This document shows positions 25,815 through 34,921 of a stretch of 50,776 nucleotides of DNA, one piece after another. Numbering within the stretch: position 1 is the first letter of the stretch; every line of letters starts with the position of its first letter. The position numbers and the translations under genes were made by a program. The notes below the pieces were generated by a model. It was given only the letters and a program-made list of their open reading frames with translations, was not told the DNA's origin and searched no databases. This DNA is from Desulfobacterales bacterium (lineage in GTDB: Bacteria; Desulfobacterota; Desulfobacteria; Desulfobacterales; SURF-7): positions 1-50,776 of the forward strand of contig JANQFQ010000137.1 of NCBI GenBank assembly GCA_028277765.1, given 5' to 3'.

Positions 25815-27004
25815 ACAGGTTCTTCATTATATTGATTTTATCTGTAAACATCCTTTTCATCAGTTTTGATGCCTATGGCGCATCTCCTGGCAAGCTAGTA
25901 CGAAAGGGGAATTCATTATATGCCAAGGAAAAATATGATGACGCTTTAAAAGCATATGAAGAGGCGTCAGTAGAGTCCCCTGAATCTGCCCGTATCTATT
26001 TTAATAAGGGAAATGTGTATTTCAAAAAGAATGAGTATAAAAAAGCGATCGATTCTTTTGAACAGTCAGCATTGAAAAGTAAGCAGGCTGATGTTGAAGC
26101 AGACAGTAGATATAATATCGGCAACTGCTGGTTTCGCGAGGCAGAACGACAGATGGACGGCGATCTGAACAAATCGATGGATGCATGTCGGAAAAGTATC
26201 AATAGTTATCAGGAGGCACTCGATCTTAAACCTGACTTTAAAGAGGCAAAGGAAAACATTGAGATAGTACGCCTTAAGATAAAGGCCATACTTGATGAGA
26301 TTAAAAAGCAGGAAGAGAACGCAAAAAAGCAACAAGAGGCAGCTCAGGATAATGAAAAAAAAATAAAACAACTGATTGAAAAACAGAAACAGTTGATGGA
26401 ACAGAATAACAGGCTTTCTGACGAAAAGAAGAAAGCCGACGATTCACAAAAAATCAAAAACAGGGCGACAACCCTTGCAAAAGAACAGAAGCAGCTTTCT
26501 CAGGAGACCCAAAACCTGGCTGAAAACATCAAACAGCAGGGCCAGACGTTGAAGATGCCGACTGATCAGACAGAAAAGCATCTTGATCAATCTGCAAAAG
26601 AACAGAAAAAAGCATCTGACCAGATTAAAGAAAACAAGCTTTCAGATGCAAAAGGAAAACAGAAACAGGCGCTTGATGAACTGGAAAAAGCCCTTCGGAG
26701 CATGAAAAATTGTGGTAAACAGTGTCAGCGGAAACAGGAAGAGCAAAAGCAGGGTGGTAAACAGGAACAGAAAGAACAGGACAGTCGTCAAGAGAAACAA
26801 GATCAAAAGAACCAGGAACAGAACCAAGGCCAACAGGTTAGTGGAGATAAAAAAGAAGAAAAAAAGCAGGAACAGCAGGAGCAGACTGTCAATATGCAGA
26901 TGACAGAAAGCGCGCAGGATATTCTTGACGAGGAAAAAAAGAACAAACAACAGCGGACATTAAGATCTACCGGTGGTTATAAAGCGGTTGACAGGGATTG
27001 GTGA
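25811..27004 (+). CDS. batC: BatC, TPR protein with Lys/Gln-rich tail
   Basis: 397 residues. Signal peptide (MNRFFIILILSVNILFISFD, cleavage near AYGA), three TPRs (residues about 30-150: YDDALKAYEEASVESPE, EYKKAIDSFEQSALKSK, SINSYQEALDLKPDFKEAKEN), then a long charged coiled-coil region rich in Lys, Gln and Glu (about 160-380) and the characteristic BatC ending GGYKAVDRDW. The low-complexity tail is longer than the core and makes large false open frames on the opposite strand. Probably a periplasmic adaptor for BatB and BatD. Start overlaps batB by 4 bases. Confidence 0.88.
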   Translation: MNRFFIILILSVNILFISFDAYGASPGKLVRKGNSLYAKEKYDDALKAYEEASVESPESARIYFNKGNVYFKKNEYKKAIDSFEQSALKSKQADVEADSRYNIGNCWFREAERQMDGDLNKSMDACRKSINSYQEALDLKPDFKEAKENIEIVRLKIKAILDEIKKQEENAKKQQEAAQDNEKKIKQLIEKQKQLMEQNNRLSDEKKKADDSQKIKNRATTLAKEQKQLSQETQNLAENIKQQGQTLKMPTDQTEKHLDQSAKEQKKASDQIKENKLSDAKGKQKQALDELEKALRSMKNCGKQCQRKQEEQKQGGKQEQKEQDSRQEKQDQKNQEQNQGQQVSGDKKEEKKQEQQEQTVNMQMTESAQDILDEEKKNKQQRTLRSTGGYKAVDRDW

Positions 27005-27049
27005 GCGCTTTATGTGTGAAACTTAAGATTTTATAAACGTTTGAAAGAA

Positions 27050-28930
27050 ATGACATTGAGATTTCTACAATTCAGTTTATACATCATATTGCTCTGTATT
27101 CTTTTTTGTGTTGAAGCAGGTGCGGAGAAACTAGGTGCTGACATCGCAATACAACGGGGTGATAAATATAAAGGAGAGCCCTTTCTTGTTCAGATAAAGA
27201 TCTCAGGGAGTGAAAAACCAAATAAGCCCGACATGTCCAAGATGACAGACTTTGATGTTGAGTATCTAGGCGGGAAACTAAACAGCAGCAGTTACAGTAT
27301 TTATGTTAATGGACGACCAGAGCAAAAAACTGTATCCCGTGGTTATATTTTCAATTATCGGTTCGTTCCGAAAAAAAACGGAAATCTGGTCATACCATCA
27401 GTGACCATTCTTGCTGAAGGGAATACAGCAAAAACCAGACCGGTTAAAGTAAATATTCAAAAACCGATTGTAGTTGATAATATTAAATTCAAACTCAAGC
27501 TCTCAAAAACAAATTGCTATGTAGGTGAACCAATCACACTGACAGCTAAGTTGTATTTTGGTACGAATGTAAGTAATGCTTTTTTTAACATCCCTATCTT
27601 AGATGAAACAGACATGTTTCATATTATTGATCCCACTATCGATATCAAACCAGGAACAGAAAAACAGTATGAACGGATTCCTGTCAATAAAGGGACGGTC
27701 ATCGGTAAAGTAGGCCAGGGAAAACTGAATGGAAAAGAGTATGCTACGTTGACATTTAAGAAAATACTGGTTCCCAAAAAGTCTGGGCAGGTATTGGGTA
27801 AACCGGCCAATTTTTCTTGTAATGCACTTGTGGGATACCGTAAACGGAAAAGCCCATTTGACAATGATTTTTTTTCAGATATTTTGAATCATGAATGGTT
27901 TGGCTCTCAAAAAGGGGTTTATAAAAAAACCGAGATTTCTTCGAATATATTGAAAATGACAATCTCTGATGTGCCTTTCCAGGGCAGGCCTGAAGGATTT
28001 GCCGGGCATATCGGTGAATACCGGCTCAAGGCTGCTGCGGTTCCAACCCAGATAAGTGTAGGAGATCCTATAACACTTACGATAACGTTGAACGGACCGG
28101 AATATCTTGAGCATATTAAACTCCCAAATCTTTCAAAACAGCCGAAGCTGAAAAACGATTTCAAGATTCCTCAAGACAGGGCTTCTGGTGAAGTTTCTGG
28201 AAATAAAAAAATATTTACGCAGACCATAAGGGCGCTCAGACCGGATATCACATCAATACCGCCCATAGAATTGTCATATTTTAATACCAGGACAGGCAAA
28301 TTCAGTATGGCGAAGACACAGCCGATACCAATAAGTGTAAAATCTGTAAGGGTTGTTACAGCTTTAGATGCGGAAGGGCTTACAGACCGGATCATAACCG
28401 GAAGTGAGGTTGAAACGTGGTCAGGTGGGATTGCTCATAATTATGAGGATTTAAGTGTACTTGAAAACCAATATCATGACCCGGTCACTCTGCTCCTGAC
28501 ACCTGTATGGTTTTGTGTATTTGTCTTCCCACCAGCGATTTATATTATTTTGCTGTCTGGATTGTTCTTTATAAAGCGCAGACACGCAGACCCTGCTGCT
28601 GTCCGCGCCAGGAAAGCCGGTACCAGGCTTATTAAGTCACTTAAAAACGCTAAAAACAGTGGGACGGAAGATGATTGCGCTTTTATACTCGATACATTCA
28701 GATCATTTTTTGGAGACAAGCTTGGCATTCCTCCTGGCGCTCTCACTTATAATGACATCAAAGGCCCCCTTCAGGAGAGGTACTTGGACACCGAGCTTCT
28801 TAATGAGATAAAATCGCTTTTCCAGAATTGTGAAGCTGGGAGCTACGCAGGATTGAACAGCTCTTCAGATACAGGTAAAATGATCGATACAGCCATGTCC
28901 CTTGGGGAAAAACTGGTTCGGAGACTTTAA
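27050..28930 (+). CDS. batD: BatD, oxygen-tolerance-type membrane protein
   Basis: 626 residues from ATG 27050 (the frame could begin at TTG 27041; GAAAG lies before the ATG). Signal peptide MTLRFLQFSLYIILLCILFC, then the BatD periplasmic region made of repeated Ig-like strands: ADIAIQRGDKYKGEPFLVQI, NYRFVPKKNGNLVIPSVTI, KLSKTNCYVGEPITLTAKLYF and a second such block near residue 330. One membrane helix occurs at about 483-510 (PVWFCVFVFPPAIYIILLSGLFF) with a cytoplasmic helical tail (KNSGTEDDCAFILDTFRSFFG). Full length and intact. Lies 45 bp after batC and abuts batE. Confidence 0.9.
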   Translation: MTLRFLQFSLYIILLCILFCVEAGAEKLGADIAIQRGDKYKGEPFLVQIKISGSEKPNKPDMSKMTDFDVEYLGGKLNSSSYSIYVNGRPEQKTVSRGYIFNYRFVPKKNGNLVIPSVTILAEGNTAKTRPVKVNIQKPIVVDNIKFKLKLSKTNCYVGEPITLTAKLYFGTNVSNAFFNIPILDETDMFHIIDPTIDIKPGTEKQYERIPVNKGTVIGKVGQGKLNGKEYATLTFKKILVPKKSGQVLGKPANFSCNALVGYRKRKSPFDNDFFSDILNHEWFGSQKGVYKKTEISSNILKMTISDVPFQGRPEGFAGHIGEYRLKAAAVPTQISVGDPITLTITLNGPEYLEHIKLPNLSKQPKLKNDFKIPQDRASGEVSGNKKIFTQTIRALRPDITSIPPIELSYFNTRTGKFSMAKTQPIPISVKSVRVVTALDAEGLTDRIITGSEVETWSGGIAHNYEDLSVLENQYHDPVTLLLTPVWFCVFVFPPAIYIILLSGLFFIKRRHADPAAVRARKAGTRLIKSLKNAKNSGTEDDCAFILDTFRSFFGDKLGIPPGALTYNDIKGPLQERYLDTELLNEIKSLFQNCEAGSYAGLNSSSDTGKMIDTAMSLGEKLVRRL

Positions 28931-29755
28931 ATGAAAAAGGTAATGATCATTGCAGGATATATTCTCATTATTTTTTCTATTTTTAATGTGCCGGTTTTAT
29001 GCGCCCAGTTAAGCGATCAGGAGACGTCTGACCTGTTTTCTCAGGCAAAAGATTTTTTCAGGCAGGCGGATAACATCGCTGCGAGCGATACTGAAAAGGC
29101 CAAAGACCTGTATCTCAAGTCAGTAATGCGGTTTGAGAGGATTATTAAAGAAGGCAATATACACAATGGTAAATTATACTATAATGCAGGGAATGCTTAC
29201 TTCCGTATCAATGATCTTGGTCATGCGATTCTGTATTACCGCCGTGCTATGCAGTATATGCCGGACGATCCAAACCTGAAACAGAATATTGAATACGCCA
29301 GGGGTATTCGGTTTGATAAAATCGAGGAACAGCAGAAGACAAAGGTATTTAAAACCCTTTTTTTCTGGCATTATGATCTTTCTGTTCAGACCCGGATGAT
29401 TTTATTTGAACTGTCTTTTTTTCTTATCTGGCTTTTTGCCAGTATTAGATTATATGTCAAAAAATCATTTCTAAACCGGGCTGTTATTTCTTCGGCTGTA
29501 TTTTTTATTCTCATGTTAATATCGGTCGGTACAGATGTGGTGAACATTAGAAAAAACAGGCCCGGTGTAATCATAGCCCCTGAAGTATATGCCAGAAAAG
29601 GGAACAGCAGCACGTATGAAAAGAGTTTTAAGGAACCGTTGCATTCAGGGACAGAATTTATCTTGATTGAAGAGAGAAAAAATTGGTATCATATAAAACT
29701 TTTAGATTCGAGAACATGCTGGGTACCGGAAGCTGATGTTAATCTTGTGAGGTAA
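28931..29755 (+). CDS. batE: BatE, TPR protein with membrane helices and SH3 domain
   Basis: 274 residues; the ATG directly follows the batD stop. Signal peptide ending near VLCAQ; TPRs at about residues 60-125 (GKLYYNAGNAYFRINDLGHA, ILYYRRAMQYMPDDPNLKQN); two membrane helices (about 155-172 and 180-198); and a C-terminal bacterial SH3-like domain (VIIAPEVYARKGNSSTYEKS, LHSGTEFILIEERKNWYHIK, CWVPEADVNLV). This is the usual BatE layout in longer operons. The SH3 domain may bind peptidoglycan or proline-rich segments. Its stop overlaps the next start (TAATG). Confidence 0.88.
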   Translation: MKKVMIIAGYILIIFSIFNVPVLCAQLSDQETSDLFSQAKDFFRQADNIAASDTEKAKDLYLKSVMRFERIIKEGNIHNGKLYYNAGNAYFRINDLGHAILYYRRAMQYMPDDPNLKQNIEYARGIRFDKIEEQQKTKVFKTLFFWHYDLSVQTRMILFELSFFLIWLFASIRLYVKKSFLNRAVISSAVFFILMLISVGTDVVNIRKNRPGVIIAPEVYARKGNSSTYEKSFKEPLHSGTEFILIEERKNWYHIKLLDSRTCWVPEADVNLVR

Positions 29756-30381
29756 TGAATAAGGTTATGGTTGTATTTGACAGTCATAAAAATGAAATTA
29801 CATGCAAGATTGTCTACTATGGTCCTGGACGAGGCGGAAAAACAACCAACCTGGAACATATCTTCAGAACCTTTAAAAAACAGGTTAGCGGAGATATGGC
29901 AGCGATCAATACAAAAGGGGACCGTACACTTTTTTTTGATTTTCTTCCCATGGAACTTGGAAAAATCAAGGGGTGTACTATCCGTGTCCAGCTGTTTACT
30001 GTTCCCGGGCAGGTACAATATAATTCGACAAGAAAACTGGTATTAAGAGGCGCTGACGGAATCGTATTTGTTGCGGATTCAATGGAAGTCAGACGTGAGA
30101 AAAACTTTGAGTCGTTAAATAACTTAAGCGATAATTTAAAAGAATACAGTGTTAGTATTTTTAAATTTCCGATTGTTCTTCAGTATAACAAGAGAGACCT
30201 CGATGATCAGGGAATACCGTTGATGCCTGTCAAGCTTATGGAACAAGATTTAAACAGAAAACTCAAAGTCCCCTCCCTTACTGCCAGCGCCATATCAGGA
30301 GACAATGTTAGGAATACCTTACAGACATCTTTGGGCATGACATTAAAAAATATTAAACGAAAGCTGAATTGGGGAGCGTAA
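29755..30381 (+). CDS. mglA: MglA-type Ras-like small GTPase
   Basis: 208 residues. G1 loop GPGRGGKT (23-30), the MglA-type switch TVPGQ (82-86; Ras has DTAGQ), and G4 NKRD (145-148) are intact, and CKIVYYGPGRGGKTTNLEHI is the family signature. MglA GTPases set cell polarity and place motility or secretion machines in Myxococcus and relatives, normally with a Roadblock-type GAP (MglB). No MglB gene is seen here. The ATG overlaps the batE stop by one base, so it is the translationally coupled last member of the Bat operon. The symbol reflects family, not proven function. Confidence 0.88.
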   Translation: MNKVMVVFDSHKNEITCKIVYYGPGRGGKTTNLEHIFRTFKKQVSGDMAAINTKGDRTLFFDFLPMELGKIKGCTIRVQLFTVPGQVQYNSTRKLVLRGADGIVFVADSMEVRREKNFESLNNLSDNLKEYSVSIFKFPIVLQYNKRDLDDQGIPLMPVKLMEQDLNRKLKVPSLTASAISGDNVRNTLQTSLGMTLKNIKRKLNWGA

Positions 30382-30583
30382 AGCACTTAACTGTTTAGTA
30401 TGTCCTTTAGCTTTTATCTCTATGCTCTCAGTTCCACTGAACACCAACGGTATCAACGTTTATCAGACGATGCGTGGTTTTACTTATGATCAAGAATATA
30501 GTGATCTAATAGTATATCCCATTTCAGGGGTACACAAAGCCGTACTCTTTGTATCTAAATTTTTATAAAAAAACACTTTTTTA

Positions 30584-30613
30584 TTGACATAGGTAGCCGT
30601 TTTTGTTTGTAAT
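30584..30613 (+). promoter_or_regulatory. Sigma-70-type promoter before the LytM-like gene
   Basis: TTGACA at 30584-30589, an 18-bp spacer, and TGTAAT at 30608-30613, about 60 bp before the start codon. The rest of the 292-bp gap after the GTPase gene holds no gene and no clear terminator. Confidence 0.5.
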
Positions 30614-30673
30614 AATAGTAATAGTCATTGTTTTTAGCTGTTTACCAGGGCTAAACGAACATAACATTCTGAT

Positions 30674-31729
30674 ATGTTAGATAAATCTTTAAATAAAATA
30701 ATGAATTTCATACAGAGAAACTATAGGTTCTTATTAAAAGAACTATGTGGATGGATAAAAATATTTTTTTCCTGGTCAGCTTTTTTAATAAAAAAAATAT
30801 TGGTTTTAGATAGAATCAGTGTTGTAGTTATTAGGGATTACCGACCCGGTGTATTCAGCAAAACTTTTTCGAGGGGTATTATATTCACCGGCTGCTCCAT
30901 TGCAGTGGTATGTCTGGTTTTCCTTTGTACGATATTTATTAATTATTTTGCGCTTAAAACTTCTGTTTCAAACACGAATCTGCTTGAAAATAAGATCGCT
31001 ATTCAGATTGATGAGAGAAACAACCAGCAAAGGCAGATAAAGCTGTTTAAAGATGAAATCGAATCTCTTAGAACCCGGCTGACAGAATTAAACAAGTTTG
31101 AGAAAAATATTCGCGTTATAGCGAATATCGGTAGCCCGGTAAACCATGAAGGGATGTTTGGTGTCGGCGGTTCAATACCTGATGAGTTTAATTCACAGGT
31201 TATTCAGCAGGACAATACTGATAAAGTGATCATTAACAAGAAAAACCAGGTGGCTGCACTGGACCTGACATCCGTCAATAATGAAATAGATATCGTGACG
31301 TGGCTTATAGATTTTAATGACCAGAAGAATTTTCTTACATCAATGCCCGCTATTCGTCCAGTTGAAGGTGTTATTACTCATGAGTTTGGCACCAGGCTGT
31401 CTTCGATAAAAGGACGTTACGAATTAAAAAAAGGGATCGACATAAAGGCGGAAGAAGGCATATCTGTAATGGCATCTGCTGACGGGATTGTTACCTATGC
31501 AGGTCCCAGGGGATTATCAGGAAGTATGATAGCAATTGATCATGGTTATGGTTATATTACACGCTATGGGAATCTATCTGAAATAATGATAAACAACGGC
31601 GATCTTGTAAAACGAGGAGATATCATTGCACTGATGGACAAAACAGGCCGTGATAATTCGCTTTATCTTTATTATGAAGTTCTTCTAAATGGTGTACGCA
31701 TTAATCCTGCCAGATATATTTTAAATTAA
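30674..31729 (+). CDS. Membrane-anchored degenerate LytM/M23 protein
   Basis: 351 residues. A basic N-terminal region of about 70 residues precedes one membrane helix (about 70-93), a coiled coil (about 100-145) and, from about 228, an M23/LytM domain (VEGVITHEFGTRLSS, KKGIDIKAEEGISVMASADG, YGYITRYGNLSEI, INPARYIL). This is the order seen in MepM and EnvC-like proteins. Only one canonical metal ligand remains (D256): the His of HxxxD is K252, the HLS histidine is N300, and the HxH pair is Y331 and Y333. It therefore should not hydrolyse peptidoglycan and is more likely a regulator of an amidase or a scaffold, as EnvC and NlpD are. It has its own promoter. Confidence 0.85.
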   Translation: MLDKSLNKIMNFIQRNYRFLLKELCGWIKIFFSWSAFLIKKILVLDRISVVVIRDYRPGVFSKTFSRGIIFTGCSIAVVCLVFLCTIFINYFALKTSVSNTNLLENKIAIQIDERNNQQRQIKLFKDEIESLRTRLTELNKFEKNIRVIANIGSPVNHEGMFGVGGSIPDEFNSQVIQQDNTDKVIINKKNQVAALDLTSVNNEIDIVTWLIDFNDQKNFLTSMPAIRPVEGVITHEFGTRLSSIKGRYELKKGIDIKAEEGISVMASADGIVTYAGPRGLSGSMIAIDHGYGYITRYGNLSEIMINNGDLVKRGDIIALMDKTGRDNSLYLYYEVLLNGVRINPARYILN

Positions 31730-31783
31730 AAAACTGATTTATTTTACTCCCCAGAAATCTTATTCCTATCAAAAGGTGTAATT

Positions 31784-33025
31784 TTGGAGCCGATTCATAC
31801 AATAGCGGTCTTAATAACGGTTGCAGCACTGTTTGCTTATGTGAATTACCGTTATATCAGGATTCATTCTTCTATCGGGCTTATGCTGATGTCTTTACTG
31901 ATGTCAATCCTGTTAATAGCATTAGACCGATTCGGTATTCCCATCAGGTTATATGCGGATATTTTTGTGGGTAGCATAAACTTCAGTAAGGTCCTTTTGG
32001 AAGGGATGCTCGGTTTCCTGCTGTTTGCGGGTGCATTGCATGTCAATCTAAATGATCTTACAAAATATAAAATTGAGATAGCTGTTTTCGCGACGTTAGG
32101 TGTGCTATCATCAACGTTTATTGTCGGTTACTTTGTTTATGGTATAAGTCTGGTCATGAATCTTGAACTGAGGGTTATTGACTGTCTTCTTTTCGGAGCG
32201 TTGATTTCACCTACCGATCCAATAGCAGTATTAAGCATCATGAAAAAAGCAGGGGCGCCAAAAAGTCTTGAAGTAAAAATTGCTGGTGAATCTCTCTTTA
32301 ATGACGGGATTGGAGTCGTCGTCTTCCTTGTTATTCTTGATACAGCTGTTAGCGGAAAAGGCGTATGCGTTGAACATATAATGCTGCTGTTCGCAAAAGA
32401 AGTCATTGGCGGCGCGGTCTTAGGTTTTGCAGCAGGATATATTGCTTACCGAATGCTGAAAAGTGTTAATGATTATCAAGTCGAAGTCTTGATCACATTA
32501 GCCCTAGTTATGGGTGGATACGCTCTGGCATCTGCCTGTCATATGTCAGGTCCCATCGCCATTGTTGTCGCGGGGCTATTGATCGGGAATCACGGCAGAC
32601 AGATGGCAATGTCAGATACAACTAGAGAACACCTTGATATGTTCTGGGAACTTATTGACGAGATTTTAAACGCCCTGTTGTTTGTGCTGATCGGACTTGA
32701 GGTCCTTGTTCTGACATTACAGGGAAAGTATCTTATAGCCGGAGTGATAGCTGTTCCCGTGGCTTTAGTGGCAAGAATGATCAGTCTCGGTATCCCTGTC
32801 TTAATTATAAAAAGATGGCTCGATTTCATACCTGGCGCTGTCCGCATCATGACCTGGGGAGGACTTCGCGGCGGCATTTCCGTCGCCCTTGCTCTATCCC
32901 TTCCTGATAGTTTTAACAGGGATCTGATCCTTACCATGACTTACGCTGTGGTCGTGTTTTCGATTCTTGTTCAGGGAATGACCATAAAGAGAATGATCGT
33001 TAAATATGGAAAGGACAATGCTTAA
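31784..33025 (+). CDS. Na+/H+ antiporter, CPA1 (NhaP-like) family
   Basis: 413 residues with about 12 membrane helices. The ion-binding helix holds LISPTDPIAVLSIMKKAGAP (TDP motif), followed by IAGESLFNDGIGVVVFLV with the essential ND pair, both diagnostic of CPA1 antiporters. The late MTWGGLRGGISVALALSLPD segment is also typical. It exchanges Na+ (or K+) for protons across the inner membrane. A TTG start at 31784 is used because AAAGGTG ends 5 bases upstream and no ATG is nearby. It lacks the long cytoplasmic tail of larger NhaP proteins. It ends 6 bp before the helicase gene. Confidence 0.9.
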   Translation: MEPIHTIAVLITVAALFAYVNYRYIRIHSSIGLMLMSLLMSILLIALDRFGIPIRLYADIFVGSINFSKVLLEGMLGFLLFAGALHVNLNDLTKYKIEIAVFATLGVLSSTFIVGYFVYGISLVMNLELRVIDCLLFGALISPTDPIAVLSIMKKAGAPKSLEVKIAGESLFNDGIGVVVFLVILDTAVSGKGVCVEHIMLLFAKEVIGGAVLGFAAGYIAYRMLKSVNDYQVEVLITLALVMGGYALASACHMSGPIAIVVAGLLIGNHGRQMAMSDTTREHLDMFWELIDEILNALLFVLIGLEVLVLTLQGKYLIAGVIAVPVALVARMISLGIPVLIIKRWLDFIPGAVRIMTWGGLRGGISVALALSLPDSFNRDLILTMTYAVVVFSILVQGMTIKRMIVKYGKDNA

Positions 33026-33031
33026 TCCGAG

Positions 33032-34882
33032 ATGCATATAAAGCTTACAGATTCCCAGCAAGCCGCTGTTGAATATATCGGCACACCAACTCTAGTTGTG
33101 GCTGGTGCCGGTTCAGGGAAGACAAGAACGTTGACATCAAAGATAGCCTACCTGGTAAATAAAGGGTATGACCCAGGACGGATCCTTGGGATTACATTTA
33201 CAAACAAGGCAGCAGGTGAGATGAAGAACCGTCTTGTTCATTTAACTGGGATGGATGAGAACCATTTTCCATGGGTCAGAACATTTCACAGCGCGTGTTT
33301 TAAGATACTTAAAGAACACTGCACTCTGCTTGGCTACGCTTCTCCTCTACAGATATATGCTGAATATAGTCAAAAGAAAACACTTAAAGATGTACTGGAA
33401 CGGCTGGATATAGATACCATTTATTTACAATCAGTTTTAGCCGATATTTCGAAAGCGAAAAATTCAGGTGATCCAATCAATTATTTTGAGAATGCGTCGA
33501 CAGACTATACCGTTGAACCATGGATCGTATATGAAGAATATGAGAAGGAACTAAAAAGTAGGAATGCGGTTGATTTCGATAATATTCTTTACTTAACCCG
33601 AGAATTATTACAGGAACATAATGTTATCAGACGAAACTATCAGGATTTTTTCCAATATATTCTTGTTGATGAATATCAGGATTCGAATAACCTCCAGGAG
33701 GAATTGACCGGCCTATTTTTAAAGGATAATAACCTTTTCTGCGTTGGTGATGACTGGCAGGCGATATATGGATTCAGGGGGAGTAATGTAAATCACTTCC
33801 TCTCATTTAAGAAAAAATATAAAGGCGCGAAAATATTTCGACTTGAAGAAAACTTCCGGTCGTCCAATGAGATCGTACAGATTGCTAATGCTATTATTGA
33901 AAAAAATGTTGATAAAATGGACAAGGAATGTTTTGCGTCACATTCTGGCGGCCGGATTGAGATAAACGGATTTTACAATGAATCAGATGAAGCCGTGTGG
34001 GTAAGCCGGATGGTTACGAAATTCCGGGATATGGGTATACCTTATGATAAAACCGCTGTCCTTTATAGGACGAAATTCTGTTCCCTTGCTTTTGAAAAAG
34101 CATTCCGGGCTTTTAGCATTCCTTATAAGATGGTGGGGGCCAAGGGTTTTTTTGAACGGAAAGAGGTCCTCGACATAAACTGTTATCTTGCCGCTGCAGC
34201 ATTTTCAAAAGACGATACGGCTTTTGAGCGGATTATTAACACGCCGAGACGCGGTATAGGACCAGCGATGTTGGCAAAAATAAATGGAGCAAGGTCAAAG
34301 GACATGAGCCTTCAGGACACCGTAAGGGAGTTAATCGGTGAACAAAGTTTAAAACCAAAAGTACATGACGAATTAAGTCGTTTGATAGCAGTCATTGACA
34401 GCATTAAAGAAAAAAAACCTTCAGACGCTATTGAAGAAGTACTTATGGAGTGTCAATACCTGGAATATCTCAAGCGATTTTCAAAAACGGATATGGAATA
34501 CACATCACGTTATGAAAACATACGGGAACTTACCTATTCAGCACAGCAGAAGTTTACACTTCATGATTATCTTGAAGAGGTTTCCCTTATAAAAGAAGAT
34601 AAAGAGGATACTGATGAAAATGATTTCGGTGTCAACCTGTCAACCATTCATGCCAGCAAGGGACTTGAATATCATGCTGTGTTTATCGTAGGGTGTGAGG
34701 AGAACCTTTTTCCGCACTGGCGTTCAGGGAATACAGACCTTGAGCTTCAGGAAGAAAGACGGCTTATGTATGTGGCTATAACAAGATCTGAGCAGTATGT
34801 TTATATGAGTTTTTCAAGATACAGGAGAGGGGAGCCGAGTAGTAAAAGCCGTTTTTTATTGGAAATTGAAAAAATACTATAA
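33032..34882 (+). CDS. UvrD/Rep-family superfamily 1 DNA helicase
   Basis: 616 residues, cytoplasmic. All SF1A motifs are present: I AGAGSGKT, Ia ITFTNKAAGEMKNR, II VDEYQD, III GDDWQAIYGFRGS, IV LEENFRSS, V STIHASKGLEYHAVF and VI EERRLMYVAITRSEQ. It is shorter than UvrD or PcrA (about 720) and ends right after motif VI, without the C-terminal Tudor-like tail, so it is Rep-like in length. It should unwind DNA 3'-5' during repair or replication restart. The ribosome site is weak, so it may be coupled to the antiporter gene 6 bp upstream. Confidence 0.92.
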   Translation: MHIKLTDSQQAAVEYIGTPTLVVAGAGSGKTRTLTSKIAYLVNKGYDPGRILGITFTNKAAGEMKNRLVHLTGMDENHFPWVRTFHSACFKILKEHCTLLGYASPLQIYAEYSQKKTLKDVLERLDIDTIYLQSVLADISKAKNSGDPINYFENASTDYTVEPWIVYEEYEKELKSRNAVDFDNILYLTRELLQEHNVIRRNYQDFFQYILVDEYQDSNNLQEELTGLFLKDNNLFCVGDDWQAIYGFRGSNVNHFLSFKKKYKGAKIFRLEENFRSSNEIVQIANAIIEKNVDKMDKECFASHSGGRIEINGFYNESDEAVWVSRMVTKFRDMGIPYDKTAVLYRTKFCSLAFEKAFRAFSIPYKMVGAKGFFERKEVLDINCYLAAAAFSKDDTAFERIINTPRRGIGPAMLAKINGARSKDMSLQDTVRELIGEQSLKPKVHDELSRLIAVIDSIKEKKPSDAIEEVLMECQYLEYLKRFSKTDMEYTSRYENIRELTYSAQQKFTLHDYLEEVSLIKEDKEDTDENDFGVNLSTIHASKGLEYHAVFIVGCEENLFPHWRSGNTDLELQEERRLMYVAITRSEQYVYMSFSRYRRGEPSSKSRFLLEIEKIL

Positions 34883-34921
34883 GGCATATAAAACCTTGTG
34901 ATTGTTTCTAAGGGATTGAAT

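Noticed and set aside
26642..26950. Hydrophobic minus-strand frame inside batC
   Set aside because: Produced by the Lys/Gln/Glu-rich codons of the BatC tail; opposite strand reads as Leu/Phe. No start signals.
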